NCBI RefSeq assembly: GCF_003390865.1
Contig: NZ_QMEJ01000003.1
Location: 372,001-436,000, forward strand
Reading direction: 5' to 3'
DNA from: Tropicimonas sp. IMCC34011
GTDB taxonomy: Bacteria; Pseudomonadota; Alphaproteobacteria; Rhodobacterales; Rhodobacteraceae
Length of the DNA stretch: 64,000 bases
Within the stretch, counting starts at the first letter, position 1; the number at the start of each line of letters is the position of its first letter. Positions 55,458-64,000 of this stretch are shown one piece after another. The translations under genes were made by a program, and so were the position numbers. The notes beneath the pieces were generated by a model. The model did no database searches. It was not told the origin of the DNA and saw only the letters and a program-made list of their open reading frames with translations.

Positions 55458-56458
55458 TGACGAGCGATCTGCCCAAAACCATGCGCGCCGTCGAGATCAG
55501 CGAACACGGCGCCCCGGAGGTCCTCCGTCTCACCGAGCGCCCCGTTCCGAAACCCGGCCCGGGCGAGGTCCTGATCCGCGTCGCCCATGCGGGGGTGAAC
55601 CGGCCGGATGCAGCGCAGCGCGGCGGCACCTACGCGCCGCCTCCGGGTGCCAGCGACCTGCCGGGGCTCGAAGCTTCGGGCCATGTCGCGGCGACGGGGG
55701 AGAGTGTCGGAGAATGGTCCGTGGGGGATGCGGTCTGCGCGCTTCTGCCGGGCGGCGGGTATGCCGAGTATGTCGTCTGTCCCGCGAGCCACTGCCTTCC
55801 CGTACCCACGGACATGTCCCTGCGGGAGGCCGCCTGCCTGCCAGAGACGTTCTTCACGGTCTGGTCCAATGTTTTCATGCGCGGGCATCTGGAAGGTGGT
55901 GAGCGCTTCCTCGTCCATGGCGGCTCCTCCGGGATCGGCACCACCGCGATCCAGCTCGCCTCCGCCTTCGGCGCGCGGGTCTTCGCGACCGCCGGCAGCG
56001 CCGAAAAATGCGCCGCCTGCGAGAAGCTCGGCGCCGAGCGCGCGATCAATTACCGCGAGGAAGACTTCGTCTCGATCCTGAAGGACGAAGGCGGCGCCGA
56101 CGTCGTTCTGGACATGGTCGCGGGCGACTATATCGCGCGAAACCTCAAGGCGATGGCGCAGGACGCCCGGCTCGTGATCATCGCGTTCCTCGGCGGTGCG
56201 AAGGCGGAGATCAACTTCGCCCCCATGATGATGAACCGCCAGACCATCACCGGGTCGACCCTGAGGCCCCAATCGGTGGAAGCCAAGGCGAAGATCGCGC
56301 GGGAGCTGCGGGAGCGGGTCTGGCCGCTGCTCGACGCCGGCCGCGTGGCCCCCGTTCTCGACAGCGAGTACGATCTCGAAGCCGCGGCGGACGCGCATCG
56401 CCGGATGGAGACCTCCGAGCATATCGGGAAGATCTCGCTCAAGGTCGCGGGAGGCTGA
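55457..56458 (+). CDS. NAD(P)H-quinone oxidoreductase (zeta-crystallin/PIG3-like MDR)
   Basis: 333 residues, zinc-free medium-chain reductase: MRAVEISEHGAPEVLRLTERPVPKPGPGEVLI, VNRPDAAQR, VHGGSSGIGTTAIQLA (nucleotide loop) and ERAINYREEDF. Reduces quinones or enones with NADPH. Coupled to COQ9 by a 1-base overlap; GTG at 55454 is an alternative start. Convergent with the peptide ABC operon, 3 bases between stops. Confidence 0.92.
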   Translation: MTSDLPKTMRAVEISEHGAPEVLRLTERPVPKPGPGEVLIRVAHAGVNRPDAAQRGGTYAPPPGASDLPGLEASGHVAATGESVGEWSVGDAVCALLPGGGYAEYVVCPASHCLPVPTDMSLREAACLPETFFTVWSNVFMRGHLEGGERFLVHGGSSGIGTTAIQLASAFGARVFATAGSAEKCAACEKLGAERAINYREEDFVSILKDEGGADVVLDMVAGDYIARNLKAMAQDARLVIIAFLGGAKAEINFAPMMMNRQTITGSTLRPQSVEAKAKIARELRERVWPLLDAGRVAPVLDSEYDLEAAADAHRRMETSEHIGKISLKVAGG

Positions 56459-56461
56459 AGA

Positions 56462-57283
56462 TCAGGCCTCCTGCGCGTTCTCGAGCCATGCATCGTCGAG
56501 CGTCGGCAGCGGAATCGCGGCCTTGAGGGCTGCTGTATAGGGATGCGTCGGGGCGTCGAACACGTCCGCGATGCGGCCCTGCTCCACGATCTCTCCCGCC
56601 TTGAGCACGATGATCGTGTCCGCCAGCCTGCGGATCAGCGACAGATCGTGGCTGATGAAGGCGAGGGTGAGGTGCATGTCCGCGACCAGCTCCTCCAGGA
56701 GGGCCACGATCTGCGCCTGTGTCGAGACGTCGAGGCCCGAGGTGATCTCGTCGGCGAGGATGAAGCGGGGGCCGAGGGCAATGGCGCGGGCGATGCCGAC
56801 GCGCTGACGCTGGCCGCCCGAGAGCTGGTGCGGGTAGCGATCCGCGAAGGCACGGCCGAGATGCACCCGGTCGAGCGCCTCCCGCGCCTTGTCCTCGGCC
56901 TGCTCCACCCCGTGCAGCTTCAGTGGTCCCGCGATCAGCCGCAGGATCGTGTGGCGCGGGTTGAGGGAGGACATCGGGTCCTGAAACACCATCTGGAGGT
57001 CGCGGCGGTGCCCGGTGAGCTCCGACGGCGCCATGTGCGTGATGTCATGCCCGTCAAACAGGATGCGGCCCGCGGACGGCTCGAGGAGCCTCACAAGGCA
57101 GCGGCCCAGTGTGGACTTGCCGGACCCCGATTCGCCCACGATTCCGACCACGCCCCTGCGGGGTATGTCGAACGAGAGGCCGCGCAGGATTTCCAGACGG
57201 GGGCGACGGCCGAGGCGGGGGCCTGCGTTCATGTCGGGCAGGGAGAGACCGAGGTCCCTCACTTCGATGAGCGGCTCAGCCAT
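56462..57283 (-). CDS. Oligo/dipeptide ABC transporter ATPase (OppF/DppF-like)
   Basis: 273 residues. Walker [12 protein letters not shown]-loop VFQDPMSSLNPRHT, signature [10 protein letters not shown], Walker B ILADEITSGLD (I where most have P). C-terminal peptide-transporter extension is short. Last gene of the operon, overlapping the OppD-like gene by 8 bases. Confidence 0.9.
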   Translation of the reverse strand: MAEPLIEVRDLGLSLPDMNAGPRLGRRPRLEILRGLSFDIPRRGVVGIVGESGSGKSTLGRCLVRLLEPSAGRILFDGHDITHMAPSELTGHRRDLQMVFQDPMSSLNPRHTILRLIAGPLKLHGVEQAEDKAREALDRVHLGRAFADRYPHQLSGGQRQRVGIARAIALGPRFILADEITSGLDVSTQAQIVALLEELVADMHLTLAFISHDLSLIRRLADTIIVLKAGEIVEQGRIADVFDAPTHPYTAALKAAIPLPTLDDAWLENAQEA

Positions 57284-58136
57284 GGGTGGCCTCCTGTTCG
57301 GCGCGCAGGGCCTCGATCACGCGCTCTGGAACCGGGCGGAGCGAGTCCTCCGGTCGGTCGTAGCGCGGCGTCGCCCCGATCAGGGCTTCCGTGTAGGGAT
57401 GCGGGTTCGGGCCGAAGAGATGCTCCGCCGTGCCCGTCTCCACCACCTTTCCGGCGTAGAGCACCGTCGCGCGGGTGCAGAGCTTGGCGACGACGCCCAT
57501 GTCATGCGTGACGAAGAGCATGGCGGTCCCGTGCCGCGCCTGCATCGCGCGGATGAGCTGCAGGATCTGTCGCTGCACCGTGACGTCGAGCGCGGTGGTC
57601 GGCTCGTCGGCGATGATGAAATCGGGCGCCGCGGCGAAGGCGGCGGCGATCAGGACGCGCTGACGCATGCCCCCCGACAGCTCGTGTGGATAGCTGCGAA
57701 GCGTCTGCGCAGGATTGCGGATCGACACCTCGTTCAGCGTCTCCTCGGCGCGAAGGAGGGCCCTGCGCCGGTCCCATCCCAGAGTGTGGACGAGCCGGTC
57801 CGTGATCTGCCCCGCGATGCGGCGGCTGGGGTTGAGCGCGGTCAGCGGGTCCTGCGGGATGATTGCGATCCGTTCTCCCACCAGCTTGCGCAGCCGCCTC
57901 CGGGGAAGCGCGGTCAGTTCCTTCCCGTCGAAGCGGACGGACCCCTCCGAGACGTTCAGCCCGCGCGGCAGTAGCCCGGCGACGGTCTTGCCGATCATGC
58001 TCTTCCCGGCGCCGGATTCCCCGATCAACCCGTGGATCTCGCCCGGTGCGACGGACAGGCTGACATCCTGCAGGATCCGCGGCCCCCGCGGTCCGATGCG
58101 GACCGAAAGGCTGTCGATTTCAAGGATCCCCGTCAT
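57276..58136 (-). CDS. Oligo/dipeptide ABC transporter ATPase (OppD/DppD-like)
   Basis: 286 residues. Walker A IGESGAGKSM, signature LSGGMRQRVLI, Walker [12 protein letters not shown], and the C-terminal PHPYTEALIGATPR peptide-transporter motif. Overlaps the permease gene by 4 bases. Confidence 0.9.
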   Translation of the reverse strand: MTGILEIDSLSVRIGPRGPRILQDVSLSVAPGEIHGLIGESGAGKSMIGKTVAGLLPRGLNVSEGSVRFDGKELTALPRRRLRKLVGERIAIIPQDPLTALNPSRRIAGQITDRLVHTLGWDRRRALLRAEETLNEVSIRNPAQTLRSYPHELSGGMRQRVLIAAAFAAAPDFIIADEPTTALDVTVQRQILQLIRAMQARHGTAMLFVTHDMGVVAKLCTRATVLYAGKVVETGTAEHLFGPNPHPYTEALIGATPRYDRPEDSLRPVPERVIEALRAEQEATHG

Positions 58137-58948
58137 GATGCCGCCGGGTCCAGCCTGTCCTTCAGCCCTTCGCCGAACTGCGAAAAGGCAAGGACCGTGA
58201 GGAACAGCGCCACCATGGGTGCGACGAGGATCCAGAGCGCGAAATGGATCTGCGTCCGGCCCTCGGCGATCATGCCGCCCCAGGTCGGATCGTCCGACGA
58301 GACGGACAGGTTCACGAAGCTCAGGATCGCCTCCACGATGACGGTGATGCCCATTTCGAGGGACAGAAGGACGAGGATCGTCGGCAGCACGTTCGGCACC
58401 ACCTCGTGCCAGAGCGTGCCCAAGGGGGAGCGCCCGACGACGGTGGCGCTGGCGACGTAATCCATGCGGGACTGCGCCATGGTTTCCGCCCGGACCACCC
58501 GGGCGAAGCGCGTCCAGTCGATCACCGCGATGGCGATGATGACGGAGGAGAGGCCGGTGCCGAGGACGGCGACGAGGAGGATCGCGAAGAGGACGGGCGG
58601 GAAGCTCATCCAGATGTCGATGAGCCGGCCCACGGCCCGATCCGTCCAGCCCCCGAGATAGCCCGCGAGCAGGCCGAGGACCGAGCCGAGGATCGCGGCC
58701 GAGCCACCGGCGAGGACGGCGACGATGAGCGCGACGCGGGCTCCGTAGATCAGCCGGGAGAGCACGTCCCTCCCGAGGGAGTCGGTGCCGAGATAGTAGC
58801 CGGGTTCGGCGCCCTCCATCCAGAAGGGAGGCAGCTTCTCGAGGAAGAGATCCTGCGCCAGCGGATCATGCGGCGCGATGAGAGGCGCGAAGATCGCGGC
58901 GAGGGCGAGAAGGACGAGCCAGCCGCCCGAAAGCCAGAGTCTAGCCAT
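58133..58948 (-). CDS. Peptide ABC transporter permease (DppC-like)
   Basis: 271 residues with about six helices. FAPLIAPHDPLAQD, YLGTDSLGRDVLSRLIYGARVAL and the EAA loop (YVASATVVGRSPLGTLWHEVVPNVLP) are DppC/OppC hallmarks. ATG 58948 overlaps the DppB-like gene end by 8 bases; a longer frame to 58975 is unlikely. Confidence 0.92.
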   Translation of the reverse strand: MARLWLSGGWLVLLALAAIFAPLIAPHDPLAQDLFLEKLPPFWMEGAEPGYYLGTDSLGRDVLSRLIYGARVALIVAVLAGGSAAILGSVLGLLAGYLGGWTDRAVGRLIDIWMSFPPVLFAILLVAVLGTGLSSVIIAIAVIDWTRFARVVRAETMAQSRMDYVASATVVGRSPLGTLWHEVVPNVLPTILVLLSLEMGITVIVEAILSFVNLSVSSDDPTWGGMIAEGRTQIHFALWILVAPMVALFLTVLAFSQFGEGLKDRLDPAAS

Positions 58949-59942
58949 GACGCAGCCTCGGATTGAGGGCGGCATAGGCGAGGTCCACGATCAGGTTCGT
59001 CGCGATGAAGAGCACGGCGAACAGAAGCACGATCCCCTGGATCAACGGCAGGTCCCGGTTCACCACAGCGTCGATGGCGAGGTTGCCGAGGCCTTCGTAG
59101 GAAAAGAGCTTCTCGACGATCACCGTCCCGCCGATCAGGAAGGTGAACTGCACGCCCACCAGCGTCAGCGTCGGCAGGGCGGCGTTGCGCAGCGCCTCCC
59201 GGAAGAGGACGGCGACCTCCGAGAAGCCGCGGGCGCGGGCAAGGTTCACGTAGTCGAGCTCCATGACTTCCTTCAGCGATTGTTTCAGCACCTGCGCGAT
59301 GACCGCCGAGAGCGGCAGCGCGAGGGCCAGCGCCGGCAGGGTCATGTGGGCAAGAAGATCGCCCGTCACCCGGAAGTCGAACCGCAGGAGGGATTCGAGC
59401 AGCAGGAAGCCGGTCGCGTAATCCGGGTTCAGCGCGGGGGAGATCCGGCCGGAAATGGGAAACAGGGGCCAGAGCACCCCGAGGCAGAGGATGAAGATCA
59501 GGCCCCAGAGGAAATCCGGGATCGACAGCGTCATCCCGTTCCAGAGATCGACGGCGCCCTCCGCGGTGCCGCGCCGACGCAGCGTTCCGATCACCGCCAG
59601 GGCTCCGCCGAGAAGGACGGCGAGGAAGAGCGCGTAGAACGCCAGTTCGAGCGTGGCGGGCAGGCGTCCAAGGACGATGCGGCCGACATTCTGGCGCAGC
59701 GAGATGGAGGTGCCGAAATCGCCCTGAAGGACACCGCCGATCCAGATGAAGAACTGCTCGGCCAGGCTTCGGTCGAGGCCGTAGGCGGCGCGCAGGCGGT
59801 CGATATCCGCATCGGTCGCACCGGGCGGAAGCATCATGGCGATGGGATCACCGGGCGCGACCCGGATGACGACGAACACCACGACGGCCACGCCGAAGAG
59901 CGTGAGGGCCGTGGTCAGAAGACGGATGAATGCAGCTTGCAT
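58941..59942 (-). CDS. Peptide ABC transporter permease (DppB-like)
   Basis: 333 residues, six helices. RLLTTALTLFGVAVVVFVVIRVAPGDP start, LRAAYGLDRSLAEQFFIWIGGVLQGDFG and EAA loop LDYVNLARARGFSEVAVLFREALRNA are typical. 56 bases after the binding-protein gene. Confidence 0.92.
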   Translation of the reverse strand: MQAAFIRLLTTALTLFGVAVVVFVVIRVAPGDPIAMMLPPGATDADIDRLRAAYGLDRSLAEQFFIWIGGVLQGDFGTSISLRQNVGRIVLGRLPATLELAFYALFLAVLLGGALAVIGTLRRRGTAEGAVDLWNGMTLSIPDFLWGLIFILCLGVLWPLFPISGRISPALNPDYATGFLLLESLLRFDFRVTGDLLAHMTLPALALALPLSAVIAQVLKQSLKEVMELDYVNLARARGFSEVAVLFREALRNAALPTLTLVGVQFTFLIGGTVIVEKLFSYEGLGNLAIDAVVNRDLPLIQGIVLLFAVLFIATNLIVDLAYAALNPRLRHG

Positions 59943-59998
59943 GGGTCAGCCCGGTCGCCCCTCCACAAAAAAGCGGAGGGGCGCCCGGAAATCTCGCC

Positions 59999-61531
59999 TC
60001 AGGTGCGCGACACGTTCTGCGGCACGAGGGCGCCGGACGTGTTCTGCGTGACCGACAGGCCGGAGCGGTAGATGATCGGCTGCATGTACTGCAGGAGCGG
60101 GATCACCAGCGCGTCCTCGGCGGCCTTGCGATCCACCGCCTTGTAGCCTTCGATGCGCTTCTCCTCGTCGGCTTCGGCCCAGAGCGGACCGATCATGTCG
60201 ATCATCTCCTGCCCGTCCCAGACCGAGTGCGGCGAGGGGCCGAAGAGCGTGAAGCCGGTCGAGGTCGAGGGATCGCCGACGGCGTTGCCCCAGTTGTAGA
60301 ACGCGGCCGGGGCCAGCGTGTCCGCGGCGCGCAGCTCGTAGTGCTTGGCGATCTCGTAGACCTCGATCTCCGCCTCGATGCCGACCCGGCGCCAGAGCCC
60401 GACGATGGCCTGGATCATCTCGTAATCCTTCGGCTTGAAGCCGCGGGTGGTCTGGATCGTGAAGCGCACCGGGTTATCCGGCCCGTAGCCCGACTCGGCG
60501 AGCAGGCGTTTTGCCTCCTCGGGATCGTAGGGCACCTCGATGGAGGCGTCGTAGGCGTCGTATTCGGGGGTCTGAAGGGTGGAGATCGGCACGCCGTAGC
60601 CCGACAGCAGCCGGTCGATGATCAGCTGCTTGTCGACGGCGAGCGCGGCTGCCTTGCGGACGTTCGGATCGGTCATCACGTCGATGTCGTTGATGAAGAT
60701 CATGCCGATATCGGAGACCGGCGCGATGGTGCCCTCGAGACCGTCCTTCTCGCGCAGGCGATCGTATTCCTCGTAGGGGATCTCGAGCGTGATGTCCGAC
60801 GCGCCGGATTCCACCTCGGCCACGCGGGCGGAGGAATCGGGGATGAACTTGATCGTGACGGTCTCGAAATCCGGCTTTTCGCCCCAGTAGTCGGGATGTG
60901 CCTTCAGCCGCAGGAACGCGTTCCGCTCGAACCGGTCGACCATGTAGGGACCGGAGCCGATCGGGTTCTGCTCGAAGCCCTCGGGGCCGACCTCCTCGAA
61001 ATACTTCTTGGGCAGGACGTAACCGGTCAGGAAGCCCATCCACTTGAAGAGCGTGGGCTCGTACTCCAGCACGTCCGCCGTGATGACGTTCCCGTCGATC
61101 TCGAAATTGCCGATCTTGGCCCAGACGAACTGGATCGGATTGCCGCCTTCGGGATCGGCGGCGCGCTCCAGCGACCACACGACGTCCTCCGCCGTGACCG
61201 GATCGCCGTTGTGCCAGACGGCGCCCTCGCGGACGACCATGCGGATCTTGCTGTTGTCGTCCGTCCAGCCCCATTCGGTCAGGAGGCCCGGCTTGAAGCT
61301 GAGGTCCGGGTCCTGCGCGATGAACTGGTCGAAGATCGTCTGGTAGATGCCCTGGATCGTCGGGTTCACCGCCGAGGGTCCGACCGTCGGGTCGAAGGAC
61401 GGCAGGTTCACGTTGTAGGCGATCGTGAGCTCGTCGCTGTCTTGCGCGCGGAGCCGGCCGGGAATGCCGGCGACGGCGAGGCCGAGCCCTGCGGTTGCGG
61501 TGCCGAGCAATGTGCGTCGGGTAATCGTCAT
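59999..61531 (-). CDS. Peptide ABC transporter substrate-binding protein, TAT-type signal
   Basis: 510 residues, SBP_bac_5 family. The N-terminus MTITRRTLLGTATAGLG has a twin-arginine motif (RRTLL), then GIPGRLRAQ before cleavage. The mature part contains NVNLPSFDPTVGPSAVNPTIQ and NGDPVTAEDVVWSLERA. First gene of the operon (binding protein, two permeases, two ATPases). CAGGAGG lies 8 bases before ATG 61531. Confidence 0.93.
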   Translation of the reverse strand: MTITRRTLLGTATAGLGLAVAGIPGRLRAQDSDELTIAYNVNLPSFDPTVGPSAVNPTIQGIYQTIFDQFIAQDPDLSFKPGLLTEWGWTDDNSKIRMVVREGAVWHNGDPVTAEDVVWSLERAADPEGGNPIQFVWAKIGNFEIDGNVITADVLEYEPTLFKWMGFLTGYVLPKKYFEEVGPEGFEQNPIGSGPYMVDRFERNAFLRLKAHPDYWGEKPDFETVTIKFIPDSSARVAEVESGASDITLEIPYEEYDRLREKDGLEGTIAPVSDIGMIFINDIDVMTDPNVRKAAALAVDKQLIIDRLLSGYGVPISTLQTPEYDAYDASIEVPYDPEEAKRLLAESGYGPDNPVRFTIQTTRGFKPKDYEMIQAIVGLWRRVGIEAEIEVYEIAKHYELRAADTLAPAAFYNWGNAVGDPSTSTGFTLFGPSPHSVWDGQEMIDMIGPLWAEADEEKRIEGYKAVDRKAAEDALVIPLLQYMQPIIYRSGLSVTQNTSGALVPQNVSRT

Positions 61532-61612
61532 TCCTGAACCTCCTGTCGGTGAGCGGTGGGGGAAGCGCTCCCCCGCCGCAGAACCCGGACCTTTGCGGCC
61601 TCTGGGAAGTTC

Positions 61613-61640
61613 AGGCTACTTCAAGCTTGAAACATGTCAA
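61613..61640 (-). promoter_or_regulatory. Promoter of the peptide ABC operon with a 12-bp palindrome in the spacer
   Basis: TTGACA (61640-61635), a 16-base spacer and TAGCCT (61618-61613) on the minus strand. The spacer contains the perfect palindrome TTCAAGCTTGAA (61620-61631), well placed for a repressor. Confidence 0.5.
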
Positions 61641-61669
61641 TGCATATGACCGCTTGCGGTGCGCAATGC

Positions 61670-63232
61670 CTACCGGGCGAGCTTCTTGGCGAGCATCGTG
61701 CCCGATCCCGCGCCGACCCCTGCACCGGGCCATGTCGAGGCGCCGACGATGTGCAGGTTCCGGACCGGCGTCGACCAGTCCGAGTAGCCGGCCACGGGGC
61801 GGAAGAGGAAGTTCTGCGCCGGATGGTGGGATCCACCGATCTGGTCTCCGCCGACGAGGTTGGCGTTGTCCGCTTCCAGATCGGTCGGGGTCACGATCCG
61901 CTTGCCCGTGATGCGGCCGCGCAGGCCCGGCGCATAGCTTTCGATGATGTCCAGCACGCGCTCCGCCATCGGTTCGGCGGCATTCGCCCAGTCCGTCGCG
62001 TCGATCTCGCCGGCGGCATCGCCGAGGATCTCGCCCGGCACCATCCGGGCCTGGACCCAGAGGATGTGCTTGCCGTCCGGCGCGCGGGAGGGATCGACCA
62101 CGGTCGGCTGGCCGACCACGAGAACCGGCGCGCGCGGCAAGAGCCCGTCAACCGCCTCGGTATGGGCGTTCGCCATGGTCCGCAGATCCGGCGCGAGGTG
62201 GACGTAGGCGAAGCGTTTCAGGTCCTCGCCCGCGGCCCAGTCAGGCAGTCCGTCGAGCGCGAGGTGCAGCATGAACGTCCCCGGCGCGTGGCGGAACCGC
62301 TCGATCCCGTCGTCGTAGCGCTGGGTGCCGCTGCCGCCCGGCAGGAGCCGCGCGAGACCGGAGGGCGCGACGTTGGCGATCACCGCACGTTTGGCCTCGA
62401 TTTCGCGTCCGTCCGCCAGGCGCACGCCGGTCGCCCGTCCGTTCTTTCGCAGCACCTCGGCCACCGGGGCGTTGCAGGTGACGCGTCCGCCCGCCTCCTC
62501 GATCATGCCGACGAGAGCGCTGACCATCGTATCCGCCCCGCCCTTGCCGATGACGAGCCCGAAGGCCTGACCCGCCATGCTCTCGAGATACGGGAAGACG
62601 GCGCCGCCCGACTGGTCGGGCGGGAAATCCAGGTGCATCCCCCAGGCGCAGCACATGGCGCGGACGCGAGGATCCTCGAACGTCTCCTCGGCCCATGCGC
62701 GGGGGGAGAGCAGCATGAGGCGCACCAGCTCGTAGAGTTTCGCGGTGCCGGCGCTGCGCCAGGTGGACCACGCCGTGCGCATCAGGCCCTTCACCTTCAT
62801 CGGGGATCCAAGGACGGAGAAGATGCGGGGCGCGATATCCGGAAACTCGGCCGAGAGGCGCCGCCACGTTTCGGCATCCCGAGGGGAGAACGCCGCGATG
62901 CGGGCGGCAGTCGCCTCGGCATCGGTCGAGACGCCGCACCAGCGTCCATCCGGAAAGACGCTGGCGAAGCACTCCGTGGCCGCGACCGGCTCGAAGCCGT
63001 GCTTCGCGAGTGCATCGCCATGGGTCTTGGCGAAGTCCGACCCTGCGAAGAGCGACAGGTTCATCGCGCCCCAGTCGTGGCGGAACCCGGGTTCGGTCAG
63101 CTCCAGTGTCTTCACCGCGCCGCCGGGCGTGCCTGAGGCCTCGAACACCTCGACGGACCAGCCCTTGCTGGCAAGGTGCGCCGCGGCGGCCAGGCCATTG
63201 TGGCCAGCGCCGATGATGATTGCGTCAGTCAT
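61670..63232 (-). CDS. FAD-dependent oxidoreductase, PYROXD2/phytoene-desaturase-like
   Basis: 520 residues. Dinucleotide motif IIGAGHNGLAAAAHLASKGWSVEVFEAS (GAGHNGL at 7-13) and C-terminal GASTWPGAGVGAGSGTMLAKKL, the arrangement of COG1233/PYROXD2-like oxidoreductases. Substrate unknown; no other carotenoid gene is present. ATG 63232 preferred; upstream residues to 63265 lack homology. Confidence 0.88.
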   Translation of the reverse strand: MTDAIIIGAGHNGLAAAAHLASKGWSVEVFEASGTPGGAVKTLELTEPGFRHDWGAMNLSLFAGSDFAKTHGDALAKHGFEPVAATECFASVFPDGRWCGVSTDAEATAARIAAFSPRDAETWRRLSAEFPDIAPRIFSVLGSPMKVKGLMRTAWSTWRSAGTAKLYELVRLMLLSPRAWAEETFEDPRVRAMCCAWGMHLDFPPDQSGGAVFPYLESMAGQAFGLVIGKGGADTMVSALVGMIEEAGGRVTCNAPVAEVLRKNGRATGVRLADGREIEAKRAVIANVAPSGLARLLPGGSGTQRYDDGIERFRHAPGTFMLHLALDGLPDWAAGEDLKRFAYVHLAPDLRTMANAHTEAVDGLLPRAPVLVVGQPTVVDPSRAPDGKHILWVQARMVPGEILGDAAGEIDATDWANAAEPMAERVLDIIESYAPGLRGRITGKRIVTPTDLEADNANLVGGDQIGGSHHPAQNFLFRPVAGYSDWSTPVRNLHIVGASTWPGAGVGAGSGTMLAKKLAR

Positions 63233-63303
63233 GCTAACTCCAGGCTGAGGACACGGGCGAAACATGCATCAGCATGGACCGGCTGTCCACGGCGCCCCCG
63301 ACA

Positions 63304-64000
63304 CTACGCCACGCCGAGCCTGGTCTTGAGGCGCTGCCGCACCTTCCCATACCGTTCCGGCTTCACCGGCATCTGCCATTCCATGAAACGCTGGCTCTTC
63401 GGAATCTCCAGCCGCAGATCGCTCAGAAGCTCGTCGATCTGGTGCATGGAGAAGGGGATGATGTTGGTGCCCCGTGCATGCTTTCCCTCGGTCCGCTCGG
63501 CCATCCAGTCGATCCGCTCGCGGGTCATGCGGCGCTGTTCGGCCTCGTCCGGCAATACCATGTCCCCCGCCAGGTAGGAGGCGATCCAGAGGGCGCCCAT
63601 CTCCGCGGAGAGCGGGCTGAAGAAGCTCGAATTGTAGCCGTTGAAGGCAAGGTTCTCGATGCCGATGGGCTTCACGCAATTGTAGAGCATGAAGTTGCCA
63701 CGCTCATCCATGAGCCTGTCCCGGATCTCCTCACCGAAAAATGGCACCGACTGGGTCCACCCCGTGCCGCAGATCACGATATCCGCCGGCAGGCGCGTGC
63801 CATCCGCAAGAACGGCCGTCCGCTCGTCTCCCTCCACTTCGAAGCGCTCGATCTGCGTGTCGCGGTGCACGACGATCTTGCCGGAGCGGACATGGTCGTA
63901 GAACCCGTCCGTCACGAGGGAGACGGTGGAGCGGGCGATCCGCTCGAACTGGCCGCGGGGCACGAGGTCCAGTTCCGCCAGCTTGAGCTGTTTCGTGGTC
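63304..64000 (-). CDS. Flavin-containing monooxygenase-like protein (C-terminal part)
   Basis: About 230 residues in the window; the frame stays open past base 64000, so the 5' end is missing. VSLVTDGFYDHVRSGKI, then DIVICGTGWTQSVPFF (the GTGW before the second dinucleotide region) and NLAFNGYNSSFFSPLSAEMGALWIASYL match FMO/Baeyer-Villiger-like enzymes. Upstream of and co-directional with the PYROXD2-like gene, 71 bases apart. Confidence 0.85.
   Translation of the reverse strand, partial: TTKQLKLAELDLVPRGQFERIARSTVSLVTDGFYDHVRSGKIVVHRDTQIERFEVEGDERTAVLADGTRLPADIVICGTGWTQSVPFFGEEIRDRLMDERGNFMLYNCVKPIGIENLAFNGYNSSFFSPLSAEMGALWIASYLAGDMVLPDEAEQRRMTRERIDWMAERTEGKHARGTNIIPFSMHQIDELLSDLRLEIPKSQRFMEWQMPVKPERYGKVRQRLKTRLGVA

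Overview
The window is a GC-rich chromosomal segment that reads as an alphaproteobacterium of the Rhodobacteraceae. Supporting traits are a membrane-anchored cytochrome c of the CycM/c552 type, a COQ9-family ubiquinone protein, a PHB module (phaA, patatin, phaB), MepA, YejABEF, the dnaX-ybaB-recR cluster, FtsEX beside a zinc-ribbon membrane protein, and very high GC with heavily overlapping genes. I see no IS element, prophage, CRISPR array or tRNA. No gene-free stretch exceeds about 270 bases.

Layout. 1-4.1 kb: tail of a YggS-type PLP protein, a UMF1-family transporter, mepA, a phytase-like esterase lipoprotein, and a queuosine-precursor transporter preceded by what I read as a preQ1-I riboswitch (3435-3464). 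4.1-4.8 kb: an unusual leader RNA with a 17-nt complement to the 16S rRNA 3' end, a tiny ORF, a matching anti-SD and a terminator, then the ribosome-rescue gene arfB. 4.8-6.8 kb: pncB and pncA (NAD salvage). 6.8-8.2 kb: an M35-like (aspzincin) metallopeptidase overlapping a small exported protein. 8.3-12.4 kb: a serralysin and a divergently transcribed RTX protein sharing about 200 homologous C-terminal residues. 12.5-18.1 kb: a minus-strand surface-glycan operon (epimerase, SGNH-like, GSCFA, sulfotransferase, RgpF). 18.3-23.3 kb: EAL phosphodiesterase, phaA-patatin-phaB, a VOC dioxygenase and a DUF465 protein. 23.4-29.6 kb: TrmN6-like methyltransferase, DUF2007, polyprenyl synthase, zinc-ribbon protein, ftsE-ftsX-plsC-PPOX operon. 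29.6-33.0 kb: recR-ybaB-dnaX, DUF202 and the SRP RNA with a recognisable promoter. 33.1-38 kb: a NitT/TauT-type ABC transporter and a TAT-exported 5'-nucleotidase. 38.1-41.1 kb: nudC, an SRPBCC protein, pheA (with a possible Phe-containing leader ORF) and cycM. 41.3-47.3 kb: yejA-B-E-F. 47.5-56.5 kb: a D,D-carboxypeptidase with SPOR domain, HAD hydrolase, clpS, cysQ-like, pmbA, GST, mscL, rpsU, coq9 and a quinone oxidoreductase. 56.5-64 kb: a five-gene peptide ABC operon with a promoter carrying a 12-bp palindrome, a PYROXD2-like oxidoreductase and a truncated flavin monooxygenase.

Most of the window is housekeeping. The most unusual parts are the RNA-level ones: the 16S-complementary leader before arfB, the preQ1 element before the queuosine transporter, the anti-SD-like leader of rpsU and the Phe-containing leader ORF of pheA. 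At the protein level they are the M35 peptidase pair and the duplicated RTX modules.
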